Made by a program: the position numbers and the translations under genes. DNA of 16,439 nucleotides, from NCBI GenBank assembly GCA_009925805.1, contig RFQF01000017.1, positions 1-16,439 of the forward strand, written 5' to 3'. This DNA comes from Flavobacteriia bacterium. GTDB lineage: Bacteria; Bacteroidota; Bacteroidia; Flavobacteriales_D; Crocinitomicaceae. This document shows positions 6,809-13,390 of this stretch, in pieces. Positions within the stretch are counted from its first letter, which is position 1. Each line of letters starts with the position of its first letter. The notes below the pieces were generated by a model. The model did not search any database and was not told the DNA's origin. It saw only the letters and a program-made list of their open reading frames with translations.

Positions 6809-7938
6809 ATGGAACCTCAATCCCCAAAGGCAAAAATTCGTCACCCAAAAGCATTGTATTTATTGTTTTTCACTGAAATGTGGGAGCGATTTAGTTATTA
6901 TGGAATGCGCGGAATCTTGATTCTTTACCTTACTAAAACGTATTTTCAAGGTGGATTGGCGATAAAAGAAACAGATGCTTCATTAATTTACGGTTTCTTT
7001 ACAGGATTTGTGTATTTCACACCCTTAATCGGAGGATGGTTAGCCGACCGATTTCTTGGTCAAAGATTAGCCATTACCATTGGGGGTATCACAATGATGA
7101 TGGGGCAGTTTACCTTGTTTGCAATGAATAACCATGTGGGTTTATATTTAGGATTGGTTCTGCTTATCATAGGAAACGGTTTTTTCAAACCGAATATTTC
7201 GACCTTGGTGGGAAGGCTTTATGAAGAAAATGACCCCCGCAGAGATGCTGCATTTTCGATTTTTTATATGGGTATTAACTTGGGTGCTTTCTTAGCGCCA
7301 TTGGTCATTGGGATTTTTAGCGATGATATTTTTGCTGTGAAAGATGCTTCGGGGACTATTGTAACGTATGGCTATAAATATGGATTTCTGATTGCTGGCA
7401 TAGGAATGTTACTTGGGCAAGTATTGTTCAATTCTTTGGCGAAAAAGTACTTAAAGGATATTGGCTTAAAGCCCGCTAGCGCCACGAATAACTCGAATGA
7501 TACGGAAGTAAAGCCGGTAGCCAAGGAGGATCGTCAGCGACATATAGTGATTTTTATTTTGACGGCTTTCGTAGTATTCTTTTGGGCGGGATTCGAGCAA
7601 GCTGGTTCTTCACTTTCCTTGTATACCGATAAATTTATTAATCGAAATCTTTTTGGTTTTGAAATCTCCTTCACACCATTGGTGAGTTGTGCCTATCTCC
7701 AGTAGGGCTTTCTGTGGTAACTAAATTATCGCACCCAAAATTCGCTTCTTTAATGATGGGGGTATGGTTACTTGCATCCTTTTTAGCTAACATCATTGGC
7801 GGTTTTGTAGCTGCGGTGGTAGAATCCCTTGGTGCTTCCACCATTTTTGCCACGATCGCCGCATTTGTAATCTTCCTAGGATTGGTAATGATCTTCTTGA
7901 ACAAAGTTATACTAAAACTTATGAATGGCTTGCGCTAG
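6809..7938 (+). pseudogene. POT/PTR-family proton-dependent peptide transporter, broken by an internal out-of-frame deletion
   Basis: The first part (6809 to about 7666) reads as a normal POT transporter N terminus. It has the EMWERFSYYGMRG signature (ExxER), GGWLADRFLGQR, the second signature FSIFYMGINLGAFLAPLVIG, and FWAGFEQAGSSLSLYTD. After NLFGFEI the frame runs into a few unrelated residues and stops at TAG 7703-7705. In another frame, from about 7669, the text resumes as LHTIGELCLSPVGLSVVTK and continues through KFASLMMGVWLLASFLANII to a TAG at 7936-7938. Normal family members are about 450-550 residues; the two parts give only about 375. So roughly 100 or more residues (about helices 8-10) are missing, and the lost length is 3n+1 bases. 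I chose ATG 6809 since the family conserves the region just after it. It is unlikely to be functional. Confidence 0.88.
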
Positions 7939-8005
7939 CCACAAGCTAAGTGATTCCTGTTGAGCTGGCCTAAACCTTCATTTAACTAGCATCTCGGCTT
8001 AAGTC

Positions 8006-8542
8006 TTACACTCTGTACTTCTTAAAAAAGCTTTCCCAGTTCCAAAGAAAATGGATCAGTAATTCGTCGAGCCGCTTCAATAACACCGGATTTGGGGAAT
8101 TTACACGCTTGAAATATTCGTCCTGAAACTCATTCAATTCGTACTTATGAAACACGGCTTTGGACATTGCATACAACGTAGTTTTCGACGGCACATTCAC
8201 GCGCTTCATGAATTGCTTGTATTCTTGTATTAGTTGCCGTAATTCCAAAGAATCCATCGAATAGGATGCCGCAAGTTTCTCTTGCACTAAATGAATGGTT
8301 CGCGTTCCGGTATGTCCTTCAAACAATCGCTCCATTTCGATGATATTGGCCGTTATTACAATGAGTGCAAAATCATGGATGTTTTGCGGTAATACCGAAG
8401 GAGGACTTACAAAACTTGGATCCTCGTTGATGCAATCACATACCGTCTCAAACCCACGATCAATCACATCAAAAATTCCATTCACGAATATGGTGGATAT
8501 TTGATCCTCGGTGAGTTTTTTCTTGAGAAAATTAGACAACAT
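8006..8542 (-). CDS. hypothetical protein, 178 residues
   Basis: I do not recognise this family. The product is soluble, without signal peptide or membrane helix, and is predicted mostly alpha-helical. It is rich in aromatic and charged residues; notable stretches are FVNGIFDVIDRGFETVCDCI, ALIVITANIIEMERLFEGH and a C terminus with LLIHFLWNWESFFKKYRV. Its N terminus (MLSNFLKKKLTEDQISTIF) is amphipathic. The ATG at 8542 is supported by a TATTTTTG element 26 nt upstream. It diverges from the prolyl isomerase gene and converges with the transporter pseudogene. Codon use looks like that of its neighbours, so it is probably a resident gene. Confidence 0.75.
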   Translation of the reverse strand: MLSNFLKKKLTEDQISTIFVNGIFDVIDRGFETVCDCINEDPSFVSPPSVLPQNIHDFALIVITANIIEMERLFEGHTGTRTIHLVQEKLAASYSMDSLELRQLIQEYKQFMKRVNVPSKTTLYAMSKAVFHKYELNEFQDEYFKRVNSPNPVLLKRLDELLIHFLWNWESFFKKYRV

Positions 8543-8568
8543 TGCGTTAAGCGAATATTAAGTTTCTG

Positions 8569-8576
8569 CAAAAATA
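8569..8576 (-). promoter_or_regulatory. TATTTTTG -7 element before the 178-residue gene
   Basis: A perfect TAnnTTTG match, 26 nt before the ATG at 8542. A TTT lies about 19 bp upstream as a weak -33 candidate. This is the same distance to the start as for the THX gene. Confidence 0.45.
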
Positions 8577-8647
8577 AGGATTGTAGGCACGCTTAAAATT
8601 TTACAGCCTTTTATGTTATTAACGGAGTTTTCAACACTTATCCTTCG

Positions 8648-8655
8648 TACTTTTG
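8648..8655 (+). promoter_or_regulatory. TACTTTTG -7 element before the prolyl isomerase
   Basis: A perfect TAnnTTTG match, 15 nt before the ATG at 8671. A GTTTTC about 15 bp upstream is only a poor -33 match. Confidence 0.45.
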
Positions 8656-8670
8656 TCGAAAATTTACCGC

Positions 8671-9123
8671 ATGAAAGCCACAATTGTTACTTCTAAAGGC
8701 AACATGGTTGCCGAACTTTACACTTCCGATGCCCCAAATACGGTGGCTAATTTTCAAAAACTTGCCGACCAAGGGTTTTACAATGGCCTGAAGTTTCACC
8801 GTGTAATTCCTGATTTTGTTATTCAAGGAGGTTGCCCCAACACCCGCGACGGAGCTCAAGGTTTGCCCGGAACGGGAGGGCCCGGCTATCAAATCGATTG
8901 CGAATTGGAAGGCGAATTGCAATATCACGACCGTGGTGTACTATCCATGGCGCATGCTGGGAGAAATACCGGTGGTTCGCAGTTTTTTGTATGCCATTCC
9001 CGAAATAACACCGCCCACCTTGATCGAAACCATACGTGTTTTGGAAAAGTAACCGAAGGGTTGGATGTGCTAGACGCCATCACCCAAGGCGATACCATCG
9101 AGCAAATTTCCGTTAGCGAATAA
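8671..9123 (+). CDS. peptidyl-prolyl cis-trans isomerase, cyclophilin type
   Basis: The 150-residue product is a single cyclophilin domain, which speeds cis-trans isomerisation of Xaa-Pro bonds in folding proteins. Active-site motifs are present: FHRVIPDFVIQGG with Arg44 and Gln52, and GGSQFFVCHS with Gln104 and Phe106. His-Leu-Asp at 116-118 replaces the Trp of eukaryotic cyclophilins, as in many bacterial forms. There is no signal peptide, so it should be cytoplasmic. The length is usual for a bacterial single-domain enzyme. I chose the ATG at 8671; an in-frame TTG at 8653 lies inside the promoter element. Its stop codon abuts the stop of the convergent serA with no base between. Confidence 0.95.
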   Translation: MKATIVTSKGNMVAELYTSDAPNTVANFQKLADQGFYNGLKFHRVIPDFVIQGGCPNTRDGAQGLPGTGGPGYQIDCELEGELQYHDRGVLSMAHAGRNTGGSQFFVCHSRNNTAHLDRNHTCFGKVTEGLDVLDAITQGDTIEQISVSE

Positions 9124-10089
9124 CTACGCTTCCTGAAAGTTTCCGAATTGGGCAATAATCAGCGAGGCCAGTTCTTCACCTATTCGGTCCTGCGCCTCGT
9201 TGGTTGCTGCCCCGATGTGCGGCGTGCAAGCAATTTTTGGGTGATTCAATAAGCGGGAGTCTGGATTGGGTTCGTTGTTGAACACGTCCAAAGCGGCAAA
9301 GGCAACTTGACCCTCATCCAATGCTTGCAACAAGGCTTCTTCATGCACCACACCACCGCGCGCTGCGTTGACGATACGTACCCCCTTTTTCATAGTTTTG
9401 AATTCTTCCTCACCCAATACTGCCCCTCCATCCGCTTGTTTGGGTACATGAAGCGAAAGGTAATCCAATTCCGGTAGCACTGCATTCAAGTCCGTGCTGC
9501 ACGCCACGGGAACTTTTACTAATTGGTTTAGGCCTACTGGAACTTCAACTTCAATTTGTGTTGCTTCTTTGCCTACTGCCACCACCCGCATTCCCGCCCC
9601 GAGGGCGTAACCCGCCAAAGCTTGACCAATTCTTCCAAATCCAACGATTCCAAGGGTTTTGCCACGCAATTCCACGCCTTTTCCGTAGGCTTTCTTAAGG
9701 TTGTTGAAGTCTCCGCTGCCAAGGTTTCGATAGGAGTCATGCAGGAACCGCGAAATAGAAAACATATGGCCCATCACCAGCTCAGCTACGGACTGTGAGG
9801 ATGAAGCGGGTGTATTAATCACGGTGATTCCTTTTTCCTGAGCATAGCGAACATCGATGTTATCCATTCCAACTCCTCCACGGCCGATCAATTGAAGCGA
9901 AGGGCATGCATCAATGAGTTCTTTTCGCGCGGTGGTTGCGCTTCGAACTAACAGGATTTCAATGCCGTGCTGATTCAGGTAGTCTGCTAAAGTTTCTTGC
10001 GCCACTTTATCGGTGATTACTTGATAACCTGCTTGTTCCAGGGCTATTTTACCGGCTTCAGAGATGCCGTCGTTGGCTAGTATTTTCAT
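9124..10089 (-). CDS. serA: D-3-phosphoglycerate dehydrogenase (D-2-hydroxyacid dehydrogenase family)
   Basis: The 321-residue enzyme belongs to the NAD-dependent D-2-hydroxyacid dehydrogenases. Placed 2 bp after serC, it should oxidise 3-phosphoglycerate to 3-phosphohydroxypyruvate in serine synthesis. It has the N-terminal GRGGVGMDNID (69-79), the Rossmann loop GFGRIG (150-155), and catalytic Arg244 (NAARGGV), Glu273 (NNEP) and His291 (CTPHIGAAT). It ends after the catalytic domain: no ACT or other serine-sensing domain is present, the short form. At the end of the second Rossmann strand, where NAD-preferring enzymes carry Asp, it reads VVAVGKEA with Gly173. A TTG two codons upstream overlaps the serC stop; ATG 10089 is preferred. 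Confidence 0.92.
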   Translation of the reverse strand: MKILANDGISEAGKIALEQAGYQVITDKVAQETLADYLNQHGIEILLVRSATTARKELIDACPSLQLIGRGGVGMDNIDVRYAQEKGITVINTPASSSQSVAELVMGHMFSISRFLHDSYRNLGSGDFNNLKKAYGKGVELRGKTLGIVGFGRIGQALAGYALGAGMRVVAVGKEATQIEVEVPVGLNQLVKVPVACSTDLNAVLPELDYLSLHVPKQADGGAVLGEEEFKTMKKGVRIVNAARGGVVHEEALLQALDEGQVAFAALDVFNNEPNPDSRLLNHPKIACTPHIGAATNEAQDRIGEELASLIIAQFGNFQEA

Positions 10090-10091
10090 AA

Positions 10092-11156
10092 TCAAGCAGT
10101 TTTTTCAAATTCTTTCATTACTTCCACCAACACTTGGACGCTCGCTAAAGGAAGGGCATTGTAAAGCGAGGCGCGGTAACCACCTACAGAGCGATGTCCG
10201 GGTAATCCTACGATTCCAGCGGCTTTCCAAAGGGCATCAAAATCGGCCGCGCGGGATTCGTCATTCAATAAAAACGTAACATTCATGTTCGAGCGATCCT
10301 CCACAGATACAGCGCCTTTGAACTGGCTATTGCGGTCAATTTCATTATACAAAAGTTGTGCTTTCGCAATATTTCGTTGTTCTGCGGCAGCAACGCCTCC
10401 ATTGGAAATGAGGTCTTTCAGGTTGAGCATGGCCACGTAAACGGCAAACACGGGGGGCGTATTCATCATGGATTCCTTATCTACGTGCTGCTTGAGGTCT
10501 AGGTAGGTAGGTAAGAATGGGGAAGTGGATTTTCCAAGAACTTCATCCTTAACAATGTAAACGGTTGCCCCTGCTGGACCGAGATTTTTCTGAGCACCGG
10601 CATAGATTAAATCGAAATCTGAAACGTTGATTACTTTGGAAAATATGTCAGAGGACATATCGCAAACCAGGGGTAAATCGGTGGCGGGAAACGTGTGGAA
10701 CTGGGTGCCAAAAATGGTGTTATTCGACGTGAAGTGTACGAAATCTAGGCTGCTCGGGATCGAGTAGTTTTTGGGAATATACGTAAAGTTCTGATCTTCC
10801 GAGCTTGCGAAAACCGTTACATCGAGTCCTACTTTTTTCGCCTCTTTGATGGCTCCGGAGGCCCAAGTGCCCGTGTTCATGTAACCGGCGGCTTTGTGTT
10901 CGCGCATCATGTTGAGCGCGGCGATGGTAAACCCGAGGGTGGCCCCACCTTGTAAGAACGCTACCGAGTAACCTTCCGGAACCCCAAGTGCTTGCTTCGT
11001 AAGGGCGATGGCCTCATCCATTACCGCAACAAAGTCTTTGTGACGGTGAGATACTTCCAAAATGGATAAACCATTAAAATCTAAAACAGCTTTCGAGGCT
11101 TGTTCAAAAACAGGTTGGGGTAAAATACACGGACCTGCACCAAAATTGTGTTTCAT
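10092..11156 (-). CDS. serC: phosphoserine aminotransferase
   Basis: This 354-residue PLP-dependent class V aminotransferase converts 3-phosphohydroxypyruvate and glutamate to phosphoserine and 2-oxoglutarate. It opens with FGAGPCILP (5-13) and has SILEVSHRHKDF (31-42), FLQGGATLGF (68-76), the TSNNTIFGTQF loop (143-153), and VCDMSSDIFSK with the PLP-contacting Asp166. AGAQKNLGPAG provides the Schiff-base Lys190. The C-terminal GLPGHRSVGGYRASLYNA is also typical. The length matches the family (about 355-360). The stop codon is 2 bp before the serA start, so the two are co-translated. I see no TAnnTTTG element in the 53 bp upstream; transcription may come from the THX gene promoter. Confidence 0.96.
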   Translation of the reverse strand: MKHNFGAGPCILPQPVFEQASKAVLDFNGLSILEVSHRHKDFVAVMDEAIALTKQALGVPEGYSVAFLQGGATLGFTIAALNMMREHKAAGYMNTGTWASGAIKEAKKVGLDVTVFASSEDQNFTYIPKNYSIPSSLDFVHFTSNNTIFGTQFHTFPATDLPLVCDMSSDIFSKVINVSDFDLIYAGAQKNLGPAGATVYIVKDEVLGKSTSPFLPTYLDLKQHVDKESMMNTPPVFAVYVAMLNLKDLISNGGVAAAEQRNIAKAQLLYNEIDRNSQFKGAVSVEDRSNMNVTFLLNDESRAADFDALWKAAGIVGLPGHRSVGGYRASLYNALPLASVQVLVEVMKEFEKTA

Positions 11157-11209
11157 TGTTCTTTGTTTTAGGGATTGATTGTTGAGTTAAGTCCGTGGCT
11201 TGTTACAGG

Positions 11210-11425
11210 TTAAGCCTCGGTTTTCGGCGCTTTAGTAGTTTTTTTATTCCCTTTTTCACTTGCCACTTTCTTTGTAGCTTGGGGTTCTTTTTTTGGTGCT
11301 TCAGCACCTTCAATAATCGCAACTTTAGAGCTTGTAATTGAGGTACTTTCCTTTCGCTTACGCACGTTTCCGTAGGATCCCATTACCCGTTTTCCTTTAG
11401 CTGTTTTTTTATCTCCTTTTCCCAT
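11210..11425 (-). CDS. small ribosomal subunit protein THX-like, with long Lys/Ala tail
   Basis: The 71-residue, strongly basic product opens with MGKGDKKTAKGKRVMGSYGN, the pattern of the small THX protein (bTHX) that sits in a cavity at the top of the 30S head. That part, about residues 1-26, is all of the known core. It is followed by about 45 residues rich in Lys, Thr, Ala and Pro (from KESTSITSSK to the end) that look disordered. The tail has no motif I recognise. A TAACTTTG element overlaps the trmH stop 26 nt upstream of the ATG, giving it its own probable promoter. It lies between trmH and serC on the same strand. Confidence 0.82.
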   Translation of the reverse strand: MGKGDKKTAKGKRVMGSYGNVRKRKESTSITSSKVAIIEGAEAPKKEPQATKKVASEKGNKKTTKAPKTEA

Positions 11426-11451
11426 GTGTGTATTATTTTTTCGTACTGTAA

Positions 11452-11459
11452 CAAAGTTA
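11452..11459 (-). promoter_or_regulatory. TAACTTTG -7 element before the THX gene
   Basis: A perfect TAnnTTTG match, 26 nt before the ATG at 11425. It contains the trmH stop codon, so any -33 element would lie inside trmH. It suggests that THX, serC and serA can be transcribed apart from the genes upstream. Confidence 0.45.
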
Positions 11460-12143
11460 AAATTCTTTTTCTAAAAACACGTTGCGGAATTGTTTTTCCA
11501 ACATTTCTCCTCCATTAAGCATGCGTTTGCACCATTCGATTTTTAAATGCGTTTGTTCATCGCGTGTCAGTTGCCAAGGAAGGGTAGACGCGTTGATACG
11601 TTCTTTAAGCACTTGCAATAACAACGCAACTGAAACAGAGAGGTTGAAGCTCTCAGTAAAACCGTACATGGGAATTTTCACATGGTAATCTGCTTGCTCA
11701 AGCAATCCTTCGGAAAGCCCAAGGCGTTCGGTCCCAAAGCAGAGCGCTACGGGTTCATTTAAGGGAAGCGATTGAGGTGTATAGGCATGCGCATGGGGTG
11801 AGGTTGCCACAATTTTATATCCTCGGTATTTTAAGGCGCGAAGGCAATCCTCGGTGGCCCTACCGCGTTCGGTGTAGCGATGTAAATCGACCCATTGCCC
11901 TGCACCTCGGGCGGCTTTACGTTGCAAGGTATATTTATAGCGATCTTCAATCGCGTAAAGGTCTTGCACCCCAAAACACTCACAAGTGCGTATTACCGCA
12001 GATGCGTTGTGCTCTTGAAACAAGTCTTCTAAAACCACGGTTATATAACGGGTTCGTTCTTGAACTATTTGTTCGAACAAACGTGCTTTGTGCTCAGTTA
12101 ATAGGGCTTCAAATTGTTGATATACAAAATGATTTTCGCTCAT
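11457..12143 (-). CDS. trmH: tRNA (guanosine-2'-O-)-methyltransferase, TrmH/SpoU family
   Basis: The 228-residue SPOUT methyltransferase carries all three SpoU motifs. These are NASAVIR (46-52) with the expected catalytic Arg52, FGTERLGLS (136-144), and IPMYGFTESFNLSVSVA (157-173), which form the knotted SAM site. The surrounding text follows TrmH, the enzyme making Gm18 in tRNA: a short N terminus instead of an rRNA-binding domain, RKAARGAGQWVDLHRY, and a C-terminal helix region (LKIEWCKRML). The target G18 is inferred from that likeness. The ATG at 12143 is 7 bp after the corA stop; an in-frame TTG one codon upstream is less likely. Confidence 0.9.
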   Translation of the reverse strand: MSENHFVYQQFEALLTEHKARLFEQIVQERTRYITVVLEDLFQEHNASAVIRTCECFGVQDLYAIEDRYKYTLQRKAARGAGQWVDLHRYTERGRATEDCLRALKYRGYKIVATSPHAHAYTPQSLPLNEPVALCFGTERLGLSEGLLEQADYHVKIPMYGFTESFNLSVSVALLLQVLKERINASTLPWQLTRDEQTHLKIEWCKRMLNGGEMLEKQFRNVFLEKEF

Positions 12144-12150
12144 CAAACGA

Positions 12151-13185
12151 TTATTTTGGGTCTTCTTTGCCGGAATAATCGCTGCGCTTAATCCATCCCC
12201 TTCGCAGAAAGTAAAGGAACAGCAATATGCTTACGATAAACATAATTCCCCAAACGACGAAATAAGCGTATTTCATTTTCAGTTCGGGCATGGTTTCAAA
12301 GTTCATCCCATAGACCCCAACGATGAAGGTTAGCGGAATAAAAATAGAACTAACGATCGTTAAGGTTTTCATGATTTCATTCATGCGTTGACCTTGGGAC
12401 GCGTAGTAGAAATTCGCGAGACCGTCCAGGATTTGAATTTGACCATCGATTTCGGTAATCAAATTATTGCTGTGATTGTGAAGGTTCGTAAAATAGCGCA
12501 AGTTTCCGGGGTGAATTAACGTTCCCTCGCTGCTGGATATTTGTTCCGTAATATAGCGCATAGGGCGGGCAATCGTGCTCAATTGTATTAATTTCCTTTT
12601 TTGGGCTTCAATGTCGTGCAAGATTAATTTGTCTTCGTGTTCATGAAGCCTTAATTCCAAGCGGTCGGTTACCACAATTACTTCGTCTAAAATAGAATAG
12701 TAATTATCTAAAATGGCCTCCATGCATCGGTATAAGAGAAAATCCGATTTTTGAGAGCGAATTTTACCTTTGGTTTTTTCAATGCGCTCCCGAACCTCGT
12801 CGAAGTAATTATTGCGTTTGGTTTGCAACGTAATTAAATAATCTCTCCCTAGAAAAAAGCTCACCTGATCTTCTTCTAAATGTTCCATATCCCCGGGTAT
12901 ACTCTTAATGAACATTACACTGAAATACAAATAACTGGGGTATTCCTCTACCTTAGGTCTTCGCTGCCGTACATAAATGTTCTCGATACTTATTTTCTCA
13001 ATATTCAATTTAGTACATAATTGAAGAATGGAGTCATGATCCGATAGTCCGTGGATGTTTAACCAACATAAATGGTCTGCATCCAGTTCTGCCTCCAAAA
13101 AATCGTTGGAAAAATACGCTACTGAATCCCTTTTTAAGGCATAAAAACAATGGTTGTATTTATAAAGCTCGCATTGATTCTCCAT
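12151..13185 (-). CDS. corA: CorA-family magnesium and divalent-metal channel
   Basis: The 344-residue protein has the CorA layout. A large cytoplasmic alpha/beta N-terminal domain leads into long helices (about 180-275). Two C-terminal membrane helices follow (about 274-292 and 310-332), with the selectivity motif YGMN at 292-295 in FIPLTFIVGVYGMNF. The loop after it, FETMPELK, has the acidic residues usual there. CorA proteins form pentamers that admit Mg2+ and sometimes Co2+ or Ni2+; which ion is carried here cannot be read from sequence. The start is 3 bp after the stop of the 40-codon gene, so translation is probably coupled to the feo genes; trmH follows after 7 bp. Confidence 0.93.
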   Translation of the reverse strand: MENQCELYKYNHCFYALKRDSVAYFSNDFLEAELDADHLCWLNIHGLSDHDSILQLCTKLNIEKISIENIYVRQRRPKVEEYPSYLYFSVMFIKSIPGDMEHLEEDQVSFFLGRDYLITLQTKRNNYFDEVRERIEKTKGKIRSQKSDFLLYRCMEAILDNYYSILDEVIVVTDRLELRLHEHEDKLILHDIEAQKRKLIQLSTIARPMRYITEQISSSEGTLIHPGNLRYFTNLHNHSNNLITEIDGQIQILDGLANFYYASQGQRMNEIMKTLTIVSSIFIPLTFIVGVYGMNFETMPELKMKYAYFVVWGIMFIVSILLFLYFLRRGWIKRSDYSGKEDPK

Positions 13186-13188
13186 AAT

Positions 13189-13311
13189 TTACCTTTTATA
13201 TGCCTCAGAGGTACTGCACTTCGCGCATTGGATTTTCTTGAAAAAAAAACGCCATATTAAGTACCCCAAGGCACCTAAAACAACAAGAATTACTGCGATT
13301 TTTTCAAGCAT
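13189..13311 (-). CDS. 40-residue membrane peptide, FeoB-associated Cys-rich type
   Basis: A 40-codon frame from ATG 13311 to TAA 13189 encodes one membrane helix (residues about 5-24: IAVILVVLGALGYLIWRFFF), then KKIQ, CAKC (Cys29, Cys32) and a short polar tail. The position right after feoB and the helix-Lys-Cys layout match the small FeoB-associated Cys-rich membrane proteins that often follow feoAB. Their role in ferrous iron uptake is not settled. This copy has only one CxxC, few cysteines for the family. A nine-T run codes for the Arg-Phe-Phe-Phe stretch at 21-24. It is 79 bp after feoB and 3 bp before corA. Confidence 0.68.
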   Translation of the reverse strand: MLEKIAVILVVLGALGYLIWRFFFKKIQCAKCSTSEAYKR

Positions 13312-13390
13312 GCGCTAAGGTAATTAATTCTTGTAACAATGCACAACGTCGGTTGATTCAGAACTTATTGCGAAGTGTAAAGGTTTAGCT

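Noticed and set aside
7687..7938. Separate 83-codon gene starting at TTG 7687
   Set aside because: Its text continues upstream in the same frame as LHTIGE, a conserved part of POT transporters, so it is the 3' part of the broken transporter.
7939..8005. Possible tRNA or terminator between the transporter pseudogene and the 178-residue gene
   Set aside because: No cloverleaf and no stem followed by a T run can be drawn; GCTTG/CAAGC near 7928-7946 has no T tract.
11777..12178. A 133-codon plus-strand open frame antisense to trmH
   Set aside because: It is a shadow of trmH, in which all SpoU motifs are present on the other strand.
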